The notes beneath the pieces are model-generated. The model was not told where the DNA came from. It did no database searches and worked only from the letters and a program-made list of their open reading frames with translations. The position numbers and the translations under genes are program-made. 64,000 nt of DNA, from positions 62,001 through 126,000 of the forward strand of contig NZ_CCRF01000035.1 in NCBI RefSeq assembly GCF_000751775.1, in the 5' to 3' direction. This document shows, in pieces, positions 26,352 through 36,555 of this stretch. Source of the DNA: Caldibacillus thermoamylovorans. Lineage in GTDB: Bacteria; Bacillota; Bacilli; Bacillales; Caldibacillaceae. Positions within the stretch are counted from its first letter, which is position 1. Every line of letters begins with the position of its first letter.

Positions 26352-26801
26352 ATGATGGACAAATTTCATAACTTTAGAAAAAAATTTAAAAGATGGCGGA
26401 TGAGCAGGCCGTTTTGGGGAGCGACATTTTCGCTCCTTGCTGGCTTAATTATTCTGTATATGCCGATTCATTTGCTTGAAGTGGCATTACGCCCGGGAAA
26501 TTTTGTCGTGTTAGGTCTTCTGTTTGGGGGACTAATGACGATTATAGGAATTCTGAGTTATTTTTATACAAGATTAAACATTATTTTTGGTATTATTACG
26601 ATCTTTTTATCTATTGCATCGATTTTAGGTGCCCTCGGGGGATTATTCGTAGGTACATTATTGGGGATTATCGGTGGCTCATTATTATTGTCATGGAGAG
26701 TTGTCGATCAATCGGTGAAAGAGGGAGATAAGGATTATACAAATTATACGCTGTCTGAAGTGGCGGCAAGTTCCACTGAACAAAAGCTGCAGAATGAATG
26801 A
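26352..26801 (+). CDS. DUF6114-like four-helix membrane protein
   Basis: About 149 residues with a basic amphipathic N-terminus (HNFRKKFKRWRMSRPFWGA) and four hydrophobic segments, matching DUF6114. The start is ATG 26352 or 26355 (GGGAG upstream). It follows the DUF6230-like gene by about 25 bp, so the two are one operon. No biochemical role is known to me. Confidence 0.7.
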   Translation: MMDKFHNFRKKFKRWRMSRPFWGATFSLLAGLIILYMPIHLLEVALRPGNFVVLGLLFGGLMTIIGILSYFYTRLNIIFGIITIFLSIASILGALGGLFVGTLLGIIGGSLLLSWRVVDQSVKEGDKDYTNYTLSEVAASSTEQKLQNE

Positions 26802-26802
26802 A

Positions 26803-27034
26803 GGGGCTGTCCAGAAAGTCAAAAATTAATCCAATTTGTATAGGCTAATTGAAGTGAGGGTGGCGGCGACTCCTGCGGGAACAGCGCGAGCCGAAGACCC
26901 TGCAGGAGCGAGGAAACGAGCGACGAAGCGGCTGAGGCCGTGCCCGCGGAAAGCGTCCGCCACCAAAACGAAAGTCAACCGAACCTATTCTTTTAGCAAT
27001 AAAATTATAGAAGTTGTACTTTTAGGACAGCCCC
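26803..27034. mobile_element. MITE-like element with terminal inverted repeats
   Basis: Starts GGGGCTGTCC (26803-26812) and ends GGACAGCCCC (27025-27034), with further complementarity (AAAGT / ACTTT). The GC-rich core (GGCGGCGACTCCTGCGGGA ... CCCGCGGAAAGCGTCCGCC) folds on itself. It lacks a transposase. The composition differs sharply from its AT-rich surroundings. This is a familiar kind of intergenic element in Bacillaceae. An open frame crossing it is incidental. Confidence 0.8.
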
Positions 27035-27047
27035 AAGTTTCATCATA

Positions 27048-28268
27048 TTACAATAGACCTTCTTGCTCATATAAATAGGCATAAGGAATATCAAGGAAAA
27101 CATATAGTGTATCGGATATTGGATAGGAAAATGTCCGGATTTGTTCGTTTTTCTCGATATCTGTATATAAATCGGATAAAATGCCTTTTTTCTCTATGTT
27201 CATCCGGGCGATATTTTCAAAAAAATACGGTCGCCAGCTCCAGTTTTTATTACGGATTTCCTCTTTTAAACTCCAATTGCCGTCATTATCTTTCTCAGCA
27301 TTGGCGGAAAGTTGCAAACCCTCTTCATTACATATATACACACGAAATGCATAATCGGAGCATGCCTTTCCGATTTTCAAGATCGTTTCATCAAGCGGAT
27401 CATCCGAATGAATAGACGTTAAAATTGATTTTAATTGTTGATTGATTGCATTTGTTAACGTCATTTGCGCCTTAATTTTTTTCCGCTCATAATTAACAAA
27501 TAACTGGAAGTCTTTTTTCATTTTTTCTTGACAGCAATCAATGGGAACATACTCTTGTCCGCTTCTGATTAAGTAATTGCCTTGATAAAATCGACCCCCA
27601 TTACGCCAAGCATGATTTAATTGATGGTAAGTAGATATATTTTTGAACATTAAAGTTGCCCCGATTTTTTGGGATAATAATGAAAGTGAATGGTGTACAT
27701 CTCTGTATAGATGCGGCGAATCATTATCTTTTAAAAATCCAACATCAATTTTTACCACACTGGGTTTCAAATATGCTAAGCGATCAAAACTGCCGCTCCG
27801 TTCACCGATATCATCAAGAGCGATTCGAATACCTATTGATTTAAAATAGTTGAACAAAATTCGGACTGAATCCATTTCTTCTGTTTTAAACTCTTCCTTT
27901 AACTGGATGATTAGTTTGTTTATATCGAATCCTTTTTTGGTATATATGTCTAGAAATTTTTCTAAACATTCGCCTCGATCTTTCATAAGCAGGTTCGTAT
28001 CATAAGTGAAAAATATGTACATGGAAGGATCTGTTTTCATTTGATATTCGATCGCTTTTTCCAGTAAAAGGCGACTTAGTTCCAGACGAAATTCATCGGG
28101 AATGGTCAAATCTTTGAAAAACCAGTCAATACTTTGTACAGTACCATCCTCTTCATGAAAAAATGCTTCAATTTCATAACCAACCACTAATTGTGTTTCA
28201 GCACTAATGACGGGATGGTAATTGGGAACAACACGGTTTTCATGTAACATAATTTCAACCGGATCCAT
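27048..28268 (-). CDS. ykuI: YkuI-like protein: degenerate EAL domain plus C-terminal sensor domain
   Basis: A 406-residue protein with an EAL-type domain (about 1-255) and a PAS-like YkuI_C domain (about 260-406). Key motifs are altered: YEIEAFF replaces the ExL of the signature, LDDIG and KIDVGFL are kept, but the position of the catalytic EGVET reads MFKNIST. So c-di-GMP hydrolysis is probably lost and it may only bind the nucleotide. ATG follows GGAGGTG. It is separated from the ykuK-like gene, its neighbour in B. subtilis. Confidence 0.85.
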   Translation of the reverse strand: MDPVEIMLHENRVVPNYHPVISAETQLVVGYEIEAFFHEEDGTVQSIDWFFKDLTIPDEFRLELSRLLLEKAIEYQMKTDPSMYIFFTYDTNLLMKDRGECLEKFLDIYTKKGFDINKLIIQLKEEFKTEEMDSVRILFNYFKSIGIRIALDDIGERSGSFDRLAYLKPSVVKIDVGFLKDNDSPHLYRDVHHSLSLLSQKIGATLMFKNISTYHQLNHAWRNGGRFYQGNYLIRSGQEYVPIDCCQEKMKKDFQLFVNYERKKIKAQMTLTNAINQQLKSILTSIHSDDPLDETILKIGKACSDYAFRVYICNEEGLQLSANAEKDNDGNWSLKEEIRNKNWSWRPYFFENIARMNIEKKGILSDLYTDIEKNEQIRTFSYPISDTLYVFLDIPYAYLYEQEGLL

Positions 28269-28454
28269 GGCCTCACCTCCACAGTATTCTCATAAACACA
28301 TTTTATTACAGTATGGAGATGGATGCTACTTAAACGGAATTTTTCCGAAAATTCATGGGATGTGACAGGGATCTTTTGTACATTTAAGGTAGTAAGTTTC
28401 AACAATCAAAATGGAAACCTCGACATACAATGATCTTTTTTTATCGAGCACATG

Positions 28455-28482
28455 CAAAAGCTGCTGAAGTCCAATCAGCAGC
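28455..28482 (-). terminator. Probable terminator of hisC
   Basis: Minus strand: GCTGCTGA-ttggact-TCAGCAGC followed by TTTTG. A 60-codon open frame overlapping it is discounted. Confidence 0.5.
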
Positions 28483-28521
28483 ACGGTTATATCAAAAAAT
28501 ATGATTGCAAAAATTCGTTTT

Positions 28522-29595
28522 CTAGTTGAAAACATGGCCTTTCACATAATCTTCAAGGGCGGCTAAAACTTCTTTGTTTTGCTCTTTTGTCCCTATGGTG
28601 ATTCGAACCCCGTTTGGAAACGGACGGACAATATAACCTTTTTTCAAGAAAAAGTTGAACAGTTCCATTGGTGAAGCCATTCGAACAAAGATAAAGTTAG
28701 CTTGGGACGGATAATATTCAACGTTCAGTCTCTGTAAAGTTTGTTGAAAATCTCTCAGACATTCAGCGTTTTTCCGGACACATTCTTTGACAAAATCTTG
28801 GTCTTCAAGTGCGGCGAGGGCTGCCTGTTGAGCAAATGTTGAAGTATTGAACGGGAGCCGGGCAATATTGATTTTTTCGATTAGTTGAGCATTGCCGACT
28901 GCATAGCCGATTCGGAAAGCGGCCAGACCGTAAGCTTTTGAAAATGTCCGTAAAACGATTAAATGATTAAAATGCGCTAATAAAGGGATAGAATTTGGAT
29001 AATCATCGGCTGTTACATATTCATAGTATGCTTCATCAAGGACGACCACAATTTCCGGGGGAACTTTTTCCAGAAACCGGACCAGTGTTTCTTCATTTAA
29101 ATAAGTTCCGCTCGGGTTATTCGGGTTGCAAATCCATACGATTTTTGTACGATCATCAATCGCTTGAAACATTCCGTCCAAATCGAAAGAACCGTTATCT
29201 AGCGGGATTTCCCGAACTTGCGCACCTTCAATGATCGCATGATGTTTGTACTGGGGAAAGGTTTCATTGGCTGTTATTATATTGTCCCCTTCACATAAAA
29301 GAACACGGCTGATGATTTGAATAACTTCATCAAGCCCGCTTCCAAATAACAACTGATTTTCATCAACATGTAAATGATCGGAAACCTTTTTCCTAAGCTC
29401 TGTTGCATAACCGTCCGGATAGGTGGCTGTATCATGAAGTGAACTTAAAACAGTAGTTTCCACATGAGGCGAGCAACCATATGGATTTTCATTTGAAGCC
29501 AATTTAATGACTTTATCAATATTATATTCTCGTTTTATATCTTCGGGTGATTTCCCCGGCTTATAAGGTTGCAAATCCAATATTCTTTTTTTCAC
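28522..29595 (-). CDS. hisC: Histidinol-phosphate / aromatic aminotransferase
   Basis: A 357-residue class I/II PLP aminotransferase: NENPYGCSP, GSGLDEVIQ, ICNPNNPSGTY, VVLDEAYYEY and the PLP lysine in RTFSKAYGLAAFRIGYA (about 217). It starts at GTG 29595 behind GGGAGAG. In B. subtilis hisC belongs to the trp supra-operon; here it is free-standing 12 kb away, so it could serve histidine, phenylalanine or tyrosine synthesis. Confidence 0.9.
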   Translation of the reverse strand: MKKRILDLQPYKPGKSPEDIKREYNIDKVIKLASNENPYGCSPHVETTVLSSLHDTATYPDGYATELRKKVSDHLHVDENQLLFGSGLDEVIQIISRVLLCEGDNIITANETFPQYKHHAIIEGAQVREIPLDNGSFDLDGMFQAIDDRTKIVWICNPNNPSGTYLNEETLVRFLEKVPPEIVVVLDEAYYEYVTADDYPNSIPLLAHFNHLIVLRTFSKAYGLAAFRIGYAVGNAQLIEKINIARLPFNTSTFAQQAALAALEDQDFVKECVRKNAECLRDFQQTLQRLNVEYYPSQANFIFVRMASPMELFNFFLKKGYIVRPFPNGVRITIGTKEQNKEVLAALEDYVKGHVFN

Positions 29596-29821
29596 TGATT
29601 CTCTCCCTCACTCTTCATTCCGTTTAAAAAATAAACCTCCACTGATCCAACAGCAGAGGATTAGTTACAGGTTATTTATGATTATAGGTTTTGAATTTAT
29701 ATATGTCAATATTTTTAAAAAATATCCGCTCATCCGATCAAGTGAAAATTTGCGGATTACTTTGTGGTATTTTTTCTATATAATGATTTCAGATAGCTTG
29801 AACAGGTAAGGTGATGTATTT

Positions 29822-30718
29822 ATGAATAAAAAAGGCTGGTTAATATACAACGGTGGTTTAATTTCTAAAAAATTTTTGGAAATCAACCATATGTACATAT
29901 CCGCTGCAGCAAAAAAAGGAATCGAATTACAACCGGTTAAAAACAACGACATATATAGTTTCGTCATGGATAATTCTTTGCATGTAAAAAAGGATGGTTT
30001 GTTTCAGCCTGATTTTATTCTGTTTTTAGATAAAGATATCCGGCTGGCCAAACAGTTGGAAGGACTAGGTTATCAACTTTTCAATAATGCAAATGCCATT
30101 GAAATATGTGATGATAAAATCGCTACATTTCAAACATTAGCAAATAAACGAATACGAATGCCGAAAACGTTATTTTCACCAATGATGTTTCCCGGTACGA
30201 TAGATCCAAATGACCAATTTATTGATCGAGTGGAAAAGGAATTTGATTATCCGATTGTTATAAAGGAAGCATACGGTTCGTTTGGGGATCAAGTTTATTT
30301 AGTGAAAAACCGAGAAGAATTGGTCGTCAAAAGGCACCAGCTGCTATACCGGCCTCATCTTTACCAACAATTTATTTCATCCAGTACCGGTAAAGATGCC
30401 CGATTGTATGTGGTTGGGGATCAAGTTGTGGCTTCCATGCTCAGATTCAATGAGATAGATTTTCGTGCGAATGTAACAAATGGCGGGATGATGCAAAAGT
30501 TCGATCCCCCGCGAACTTTTAAGGAGTTGGCCATAAAAGCATCACAAGCGGTGGGAGCGGATTTTTCCGGTGTTGACCTTTTATTTGGTGATAATGATGA
30601 ACCGATAATCTGTGAAGTGAATTCCAATGCCCATATAAAAAATGTATTTGATTGCACCGGTATCGACGTGTCGGAATATATTTTTGATTACATAATGGAG
30701 AGAATTGGTAATGCATAG
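29822..30718 (+). CDS. RimK-like ATP-grasp ligase, first of two
   Basis: A 298-residue ATP-grasp protein of the RimK/LysX group. It has a short N-terminal domain (NNANAIEICDDKIATFQTLA), then the ATP-grasp with FDYPIVIKEAYGSFGDQVYLV, YQQFISSSTGKDARLYVVG, and the metal-binding end DFSGVDLLF...ICEVNSNAH. Family members ligate amino acids to a carboxylate using ATP. The partner substrate is not identifiable. The second, related gene overlaps by 8 nt. Confidence 0.8.
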   Translation: MNKKGWLIYNGGLISKKFLEINHMYISAAAKKGIELQPVKNNDIYSFVMDNSLHVKKDGLFQPDFILFLDKDIRLAKQLEGLGYQLFNNANAIEICDDKIATFQTLANKRIRMPKTLFSPMMFPGTIDPNDQFIDRVEKEFDYPIVIKEAYGSFGDQVYLVKNREELVVKRHQLLYRPHLYQQFISSSTGKDARLYVVGDQVVASMLRFNEIDFRANVTNGGMMQKFDPPRTFKELAIKASQAVGADFSGVDLLFGDNDEPIICEVNSNAHIKNVFDCTGIDVSEYIFDYIMERIGNA

Positions 30719-31571
30719 TGGTTTACTGATTTACGGACGGGATGATTATAAGAAAAATCAATGGTTTGCGGAACAACTCGTCGCAAGGGCACAGAAACAT
30801 GGGTTAACGATTGACCTTGTTTTGACGGATGAACTTTTCCTTGGAATTGATGAACAATTTTACGCAGAAGCTAGAAGAAAGCGATTAGTGACACCGAATT
30901 TTGTTATTAATCGGAGCCGGAATAGTATCATTGCAACGCATTTTGAAAAGATGGGGTGCCGTGTGTTTAATTCGGCTTTTATAACAGAAATTTGTAATCA
31001 TAAAGGGAAAACCCATCAATTTATCAACTCACATGGCATTAAATCTGTGAAAACTTGGCTTGGAAACCGGCATGATTTTTGTGTTGAGCAGTTTGACGGT
31101 GATTTTCCGTTTATTTTAAAATCAGTTGCCGGACACGGAGGAAGAGAAGTATTTCTCATTGCTAACGAAAAGGAATTGACAGAAAAACTAGCCGCATTTT
31201 CCGGTGATGAGTTTATTTTGCAGGAAGTTTGTACAAATCCCGGCGTTGATATTCGTGTGTTTGTTTTGGGAAACGAAATTTTGGCAGCTGTCAAAAGATA
31301 CTCCGAAAAGAGCTTTAAAGCAAATTTTTCTTTAGGTGGGAAGGTTGAACCGTATTCACTGAATGACGATGAAAAGAGATTGGTTAAGAAAATCACGCAA
31401 CTTGCACAGTTTGATTTTGTCGGGATTGATTTTATTTTAGATGAAGAGGGACGTTTTTTATTTAATGAAATAGAAGATGTGGTCGGTTCAAGAGTTTTGT
31501 ATAAATGTTATGATATGGACGTTGTCGGCAAGTACTTAGCCTATATAGAAAAGAGTCAAAAAGGGAAATAG
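30711..31571 (+). CDS. RimK-like ATP-grasp ligase, second of two
   Basis: A 286-residue ATP-grasp protein related to its upstream neighbour: FNSAFITEICNHKGKTHQF, FPFILKSVAGHGGREVFL, FILQEVCTNPGVDIRVFVLGN, FDFVGIDFILDEEGRFLFNEIEDVVGSR. ATG 30711 is used (GGAG 10 nt upstream). The metal-site Asn-x-Asn region is changed (FNEIEDVVG instead of VNSNAH), which may mean a different substrate or altered activity. A two-enzyme operon adding two residues, or a heteromer, is inference. Confidence 0.78.
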   Translation: MHSGLLIYGRDDYKKNQWFAEQLVARAQKHGLTIDLVLTDELFLGIDEQFYAEARRKRLVTPNFVINRSRNSIIATHFEKMGCRVFNSAFITEICNHKGKTHQFINSHGIKSVKTWLGNRHDFCVEQFDGDFPFILKSVAGHGGREVFLIANEKELTEKLAAFSGDEFILQEVCTNPGVDIRVFVLGNEILAAVKRYSEKSFKANFSLGGKVEPYSLNDDEKRLVKKITQLAQFDFVGIDFILDEEGRFLFNEIEDVVGSRVLYKCYDMDVVGKYLAYIEKSQKGK

Positions 31572-31592
31572 GTCATATTTTCAAAAAACTTA

Positions 31593-31621
31593 TTGACTTT
31601 TAAAATAACACAGTTTAAACT
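31593..31621 (+). promoter_or_regulatory. Promoter upstream of the SAM riboswitch
   Basis: TTGACT (31593-31598), 17-bp spacer, TAAACT (31616-31621), placing a start shortly before the aptamer. Confidence 0.5.
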
Positions 31622-31656
31622 TAATTCATACTAAAATTATAGGAAAAGATGATATT

Positions 31657-31811
31657 CTTATCAAGAGAGGTGGAGGGACAGGCCCGAAGAAACCTCGGCA
31701 ACAGGTTTAAAAACACTGTGCCAACTCCTGCAGACAAATGTCTGGAAGATAAGAAGGAATATTTTTAAATCTATCCCTTCTTATTTATCAAAATGAAGAA
31801 GGGATTTTTTT
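31657..31811 (+). promoter_or_regulatory. SAM-I (S-box) riboswitch with terminator, controlling cysH
   Basis: The aptamer has the S-box core: CTTATCAAGAGAGGTGGAGGG, CCCGAAGAAACCTCGGCAAC, then TGTGCCAACTCCTGCAG and GGAAGATAAG closing helix P1. The expression platform ends with ATCCCTTCTT ... AAGAAGGGAT and a T-run (31772-31811). High SAM should stop transcription before cysH, tying sulfate reduction to methionine/SAM status. Confidence 0.96.
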
Positions 31812-31823
31812 AGGGGTGAAATG

Positions 31824-32549
31824 ATGATTGAACAGCGGATTTTATATGATAACTTTACAGATGATCCTTTCAAGAATCAACGGTTTACAGATGAAACAAA
31901 AGGGGCGTTGCCTGTTTTACAATGGGCATATGAGACATATGGAAATTCCGTTGTTTACGCCTGTAGCTTTGGGGCAGAGGGAATTGTCTTAGTGGATCTG
32001 ATTGCAAAAGTTCAACCGGAAGCAACGATTGTTTTTCTCGATACCGGCGTTCATTTTAAGGAAACATATGAATTGATTGAAAAAGTAAAAATCAAATACC
32101 CGAGTTTAAATATTCAACTAAAAAAACCGAAGCTGACTTTGGAGGAACAAGCAAAAAAGTACGGGCCGGAGTTGTGGAAAACAGAGCCTGATTTATGTTG
32201 TTTTTTGCGAAAAATAAGGCCGTTGGAAGAAGTTTTGTATGGAGTCCCGGCTTGGATTTCCGGACTTCGCAGGGAACAGTCTCCAAGCAGAAAGAATACA
32301 GATTTTGTCAATAAGGACGAAAGATTTAAATCTATTAAAATTTGTCCATTAATATACTGGACTTGGGAAGATGTTTGGTCATATATCCGTCAAAATGAGT
32401 TGCCATATAATATTTTACATGATCAAGGATACCCGAGCATTGGTTGTGAGCCGTGCACATTGCCGGTTACAGATCCAAATAATCAACGTGCCGGAAGATG
32501 GGCCGGTTTTAATAAAATAGAATGCGGTCTACATACCCCGGCGAATTGA
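31824..32549 (+). CDS. cysH: Phosphoadenylyl/adenylyl-sulfate reductase with [4Fe-4S] motif
   Basis: A 241-residue reductase producing sulfite from APS/PAPS. It has [13 protein letters not shown] (PP-loop), FLDTGVHF, the cysteine pairs DLCCFLRK (about 123) and GCEPC (about 207-210) that hold an iron-sulfur cluster, and the C-terminal ECGLH catalytic cysteine. ATG 31824 is better spaced from GGGGTG than 31821. The cluster motif points to APS or dual APS/PAPS use, although an APS kinase (39543) is also present. Decayed copies of its stop region follow. Confidence 0.93.
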   Translation: MIEQRILYDNFTDDPFKNQRFTDETKGALPVLQWAYETYGNSVVYACSFGAEGIVLVDLIAKVQPEATIVFLDTGVHFKETYELIEKVKIKYPSLNIQLKKPKLTLEEQAKKYGPELWKTEPDLCCFLRKIRPLEEVLYGVPAWISGLRREQSPSRKNTDFVNKDERFKSIKICPLIYWTWEDVWSYIRQNELPYNILHDQGYPSIGCEPCTLPVTDPNNQRAGRWAGFNKIECGLHTPAN

Positions 32550-32745
32550 GGACCGGTTCATTGAAACAAAATGGGAATCAAATTGGGACTAAATTAATTT
32601 GTTGGAAAATTGGGAAACCAGAATTAAAGATCCGGTTCTTTGAAACAAAATGGGGAACCGAATGGAGGACCGATTGGATTTGTTGCAAAATTGAAAAATC
32701 CAAATAAAGACCCGGTTCATTTGTCGCAAAGTTGGATAATCATAA
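32540..32745. repeat. Decayed tandem copies of the cysH stop region, about 40-bp period
   Basis: Related phrases recur at about 32542 (GAATTGAGGACCGGTTCATT), 32581 (AATTGGGACTAAATTAATTTG), 32621 (GAATTAAAGATCCGGTTCTT), 32660 (GAATGGAGGACCGATTGGAT) and 32701 (CAAATAAAGACCCGGTTCAT). Steps are about 39, 40, 39 and 41 bp. The first copy contains the cysH stop codon. The rest of the interval to cysJ is AT-rich and shows no gene. Confidence 0.75.
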
Positions 32746-32818
32746 TTTAAAAACATACTATTTTAATATGAATACTGTTTTATAGATTGTAACATAAGAA
32801 ATGATGAGGTGAAACGTT

Positions 32819-34657
32819 TTGCAATTTAACGTGAATAACAGCCCATTTAATGAAGAACAACGAGAATATTTGAACAGGTTAATCCCGACATTAACCGAAG
32901 CACAAAAAATATGGTTGTGCGGGTTCCTGTCCTTCCCGTTCATTGCCGGGCATGAACAAAGCGTGCAAGTTGATCAAACAGCTGCCCCGAAAATGGAACA
33001 ATCCATTCAAACTCGTGAAGTAACCGTACTGTTTGGTTCTGAAACGGGCAATGGGCAATCGTTGGCAAGTACGATTGTTGAAAAATTACAAGCAAAACAA
33101 TTACCGGTGCAATCATTTTCGATGGACGACTTTAAACCGCAAAATTTGAAGAAAGTTCAAGATTTATTACTCATCACGAGTACCCATGGGGAAGGGGAGC
33201 CCCCGGAAAATGCCCGGTCTTTTTATGAATTTTTACATAGTAAGCGGGCACCAAAATTAGAAAATGTCCGATTTTCTGTGCTTGCATTAGGTGACGAGTC
33301 ATACGAATTTTTCTGTCAAACCGGGAAGGACTTTGACAAACGTTTGGAAGAATTAGGAGGAGAACGGCTCTATCCAAGGGTTGATTGTGATGTTGATTTT
33401 GAGGATCCGGCAGAACAATGGATGAGCGGAGTAGTTGCCGTCTTACATGAAACAAGCAATGCAAATGCATCGGCCATATCTGTTTCGGAAAAGCAAGCGG
33501 CGGCTACTCTGTTGGAGGAAAAACAGTCGGTTTATTCGAAAAAGAATCCTTATCCGGCTGAAGTACTTGAAAATATTAGTTTAAATGGTCGTGGTTCGAA
33601 TAAAGAAACCCGCCACCTTGTGTTATCGTTGGAAGATTCCGGTCTGACTTTTGAGCCGGGAGACAGTTTAGCCATCTTACCGGAAAATGATCCGGAACTT
33701 GTTGACAGTTTAATCAATGAACTCGGATGGAACCCGGAAGAATCGATGCAAATTAACGAGGAAGGTGATATTTATTCATTGCGAAAAGCCTTGCTCTCCA
33801 AATTTGAGATTACTAGACTAACGAAATCATTTATTCAGGCGGCAGCTGAACTGTTTCATAATGAAGAGTTAAAGAAACTTGCAGCACCGGGCAATGAAGA
33901 AAAAGTAAAAGCTTATTTAGATGGTCGGGATTTACTTGATTTTGTCCGGGATTTTCGACCGGTACAACTTAAACCCGTTGATTTTATTCATATTCTAAGA
34001 AAATTGCCGGCGCGCCAGTATTCAATTGCCAGCAGCTTAAAAGCAAATCCGGATGAAGTACATCTCACCATCAGTACCGTCCGTTTCCAAGCCCATGGTC
34101 GCAATCGAAAAGGTGTATGTTCCTCTCAAATTGCCGAGCGGATTCAACCCGGCGATATGTTGCCAATCTATGTGGATCAAAATCCAAACTTTAAACTGCC
34201 AAGTAACCCGGATACACCAATTATTATGATCGGGCCGGGAACAGGTGTAGCACCATTTCGGGCATTTTTGCAAGAGCGTGAAGCAGAAGGAATTACAGGG
34301 AAAAGTTGGTTATTTTTTGGTGATCAACATTTCTCCTCAGACTTCTTATATCAAGTTGAATGGCAAAAATGGTTAAAAAATGGGGTGTTAACGAAAATGG
34401 ATGTTGCTTTTTCGCGGGATCAGGCGGAAAAAGTTTATGTCCAACACCGAATGCTTGAAAAAAGGAAAGAATTTTATCAATGGCTGGAAGACGGGGCTGT
34501 TGTTTATGTGTGTGGAGATGAAAAGCATATGGCTCGCGATGTTCATCAAACGATCCTGACGATTTTAGAAAAAGAGGGTGGTTTGACTAGTGAACAAGCC
34601 GCTGTTTATATCGATCAAATGCGAAAACAAAAGCGTTACCAGCGAGATGTTTACTAA
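32819..34657 (+). CDS. cysJ: Sulfite reductase [NADPH] flavoprotein alpha-component
   Basis: A 612-residue diflavin reductase: FMN flavodoxin domain ([29 protein letters not shown]; about 68-213), FAD domain (RQYSIASS) and NADPH domain ([30 protein letters not shown]). It transfers electrons from NADPH to CysI. TTG 32819 behind GAGGTG is the start. Separated from cysH by the repeat tract, and followed by cysI 20 bp downstream. Confidence 0.95.
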   Translation: MQFNVNNSPFNEEQREYLNRLIPTLTEAQKIWLCGFLSFPFIAGHEQSVQVDQTAAPKMEQSIQTREVTVLFGSETGNGQSLASTIVEKLQAKQLPVQSFSMDDFKPQNLKKVQDLLLITSTHGEGEPPENARSFYEFLHSKRAPKLENVRFSVLALGDESYEFFCQTGKDFDKRLEELGGERLYPRVDCDVDFEDPAEQWMSGVVAVLHETSNANASAISVSEKQAAATLLEEKQSVYSKKNPYPAEVLENISLNGRGSNKETRHLVLSLEDSGLTFEPGDSLAILPENDPELVDSLINELGWNPEESMQINEEGDIYSLRKALLSKFEITRLTKSFIQAAAELFHNEELKKLAAPGNEEKVKAYLDGRDLLDFVRDFRPVQLKPVDFIHILRKLPARQYSIASSLKANPDEVHLTISTVRFQAHGRNRKGVCSSQIAERIQPGDMLPIYVDQNPNFKLPSNPDTPIIMIGPGTGVAPFRAFLQEREAEGITGKSWLFFGDQHFSSDFLYQVEWQKWLKNGVLTKMDVAFSRDQAEKVYVQHRMLEKRKEFYQWLEDGAVVYVCGDEKHMARDVHQTILTILEKEGGLTSEQAAVYIDQMRKQKRYQRDVY

Positions 34658-34677
34658 AACAGGGGAGGCGACAAAGC

Positions 34678-36399
34678 GTGGAACAAAATAAAACAAAACT
34701 TAGTGATAATGAGCGGATTAAACGGGAGAGTAATTATTTGCGAGGGACAATTGCGGAAGGATTAAAGGACCCGATCACCGGAGCCATTTCTCCCGATGAT
34801 AATCAATTATTAAAATTTCATGGAAGCTATCAACAAGACGACCGTGATGTGAGAGATGAACGCCGCCGAAAAAAATTGGAACCGGACTATCAGTTTATGA
34901 TTCGTGTGCGGATGCCCGGGGGACTGGCAACCCCAAAGCAATGGTTGGAAATGGATCGACTTGCAACTACTTATGCGAATGGAACTTTGAAACTGACGAC
35001 AAGACAAACGTTCCAATTGCATGGTGTCTTGAAATGGAACTTAAAACAAACAATGAAAGAAATCAATGAGGCACTTTTTACAACACTTGCCGCATGTGGT
35101 GATGTAAATCGGAATGTTATGTGTACTCCGAATCCAAATTTATCGGATGTTCATTACGAGGTTTATGAAGCGGCAAAAAAAATAAGTGACCATCTACTGC
35201 CGCAAACACCTGCCTATCATGAAATTTGGTTGGACGGAGAAAAAGTAATCGACACAAGCGTTGGTCAAGAAATTGAACCGATTTATGGACCTACGTATTT
35301 ACCGCGAAAATTTAAAATTGGGATTGCGGTTCCGCCTTCCAATGATGTAGACATTTACTCCCAAGATTTAGGCTTTATTGCGATTGAAGAAGATGGTGAA
35401 CTAAAAGGATTCAATGTTGCGGTTGGTGGCGGGATGGGGATGACCCACGGCGATTATCGTACGTATCCGCAAATTGCCCGTGTGATCGGTTTCTGCCCAA
35501 CGGATAAAGTAGTCGATGTGGCAGAAAAAATTGTTTTGGTTCAACGTGATTATGGAAATCGTTCCAACCGGAAAAATGCCCGTCTCAAATATACGATTGA
35601 TTCCAGAGGCATTGAATGGTTTAAAACCGAGTTACAAAATCGGTTAGGTTGGGAATTAGAAGAGGCAAGACCATTCCATTTTACCCATACTGGAGATCAA
35701 TTTGGCTGGGTAAAAGGAAATAAGAAATGGCATTTAACGTTATTTATTCCAAGTGGCCGGGTAAAAGACGATGAAGAGACCCAATTTCTCACCGGATTAA
35801 GAGAAATTGCCAAAATCCATACCGGTGAATTTCGATTAACCCCGAATCAAAATGTCATTATTGCTAATATAACAGCAAAAAAGAAAAAAGAAATTGAGAA
35901 ACTGGTAGAACAATATCATTTAGCTGGCGGAACATATGCATCTCCTTTATGGCAAAATTCCATGAGTTGCGTCGGTTTCCCAACTTGCGGATTGGCGATG
36001 GCCGAGTCTGAACGGTATTTTCCGACTCTGCTCAAAAAGATTGAAGCCATTACAAAAGAAGTCGGGCTCAAACAGAATGAAATAGTCATTCGAATGTCAG
36101 GCTGTCCAAACGGCTGCTCAAGACCGGCTTTGGCAGAAATCGGATTTATCGGGAAAGCACCCGGAAAATACAACCTGTATCTGGGTGGCGGTTTTGCCGG
36201 CAATCGTTTAAATAAATTATACAAAGAAAATATTGGGGAAAAGGAAATTTTAGAAGCGTTATATCCAATTTTTCAGCACTATGCAAAAGAACGAAAAGAA
36301 GGAGAGCGGTTTGGTGATTTTGTCATTCGAACCGGTTATGTGGAAGAAGTTCATTCCGGATTAGATTTTCATGGTTCGAAAACGGTCAAAAACATATAA
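34678..36399 (+). CDS. cysI: Sulfite reductase [NADPH] hemoprotein beta-component
   Basis: A 573-residue siroheme enzyme reducing sulfite to sulfide. The [4Fe-4S]-siroheme cysteines are present: CVGFPTC (about 430-436) and GCPNGC (about 475-479); siroheme-binding arginines lie in [10 protein letters not shown] and NRKNARLKY. It starts at GTG 34678 behind GGGGAGG. It needs siroheme from the sumT/sirB genes downstream. Confidence 0.96.
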   Translation: MEQNKTKLSDNERIKRESNYLRGTIAEGLKDPITGAISPDDNQLLKFHGSYQQDDRDVRDERRRKKLEPDYQFMIRVRMPGGLATPKQWLEMDRLATTYANGTLKLTTRQTFQLHGVLKWNLKQTMKEINEALFTTLAACGDVNRNVMCTPNPNLSDVHYEVYEAAKKISDHLLPQTPAYHEIWLDGEKVIDTSVGQEIEPIYGPTYLPRKFKIGIAVPPSNDVDIYSQDLGFIAIEEDGELKGFNVAVGGGMGMTHGDYRTYPQIARVIGFCPTDKVVDVAEKIVLVQRDYGNRSNRKNARLKYTIDSRGIEWFKTELQNRLGWELEEARPFHFTHTGDQFGWVKGNKKWHLTLFIPSGRVKDDEETQFLTGLREIAKIHTGEFRLTPNQNVIIANITAKKKKEIEKLVEQYHLAGGTYASPLWQNSMSCVGFPTCGLAMAESERYFPTLLKKIEAITKEVGLKQNEIVIRMSGCPNGCSRPALAEIGFIGKAPGKYNLYLGGGFAGNRLNKLYKENIGEKEILEALYPIFQHYAKERKEGERFGDFVIRTGYVEEVHSGLDFHGSKTVKNI

Positions 36400-36555
36400 A
36401 ACACATGCACTAAACGAAAAAATATATTGTTAATTTCTTCATTGATAAGTGGATATTTCATCACTTGAAAATCAGCGAATACGACAATTTTTATCAGCCT
36501 TAAAAGGTCTATAAAAAGTTAGCGGATGCCAACAAAGAAAGAATGAGGTGGAACG

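Noticed and set aside
26836-27078. 80-codon ORF
   Set aside because: It is contained in the MITE-like element; composition follows the GC-rich core.
28353-28535. 60-codon hydrophobic minus-strand ORF overlapping the hisC end
   Set aside because: It contains the hisC terminator hairpin and lacks a ribosome binding site.
36400-36555. Second SAM riboswitch or repeat tract before sumT
   Set aside because: No S-box core and no tail-duplication pattern could be aligned.
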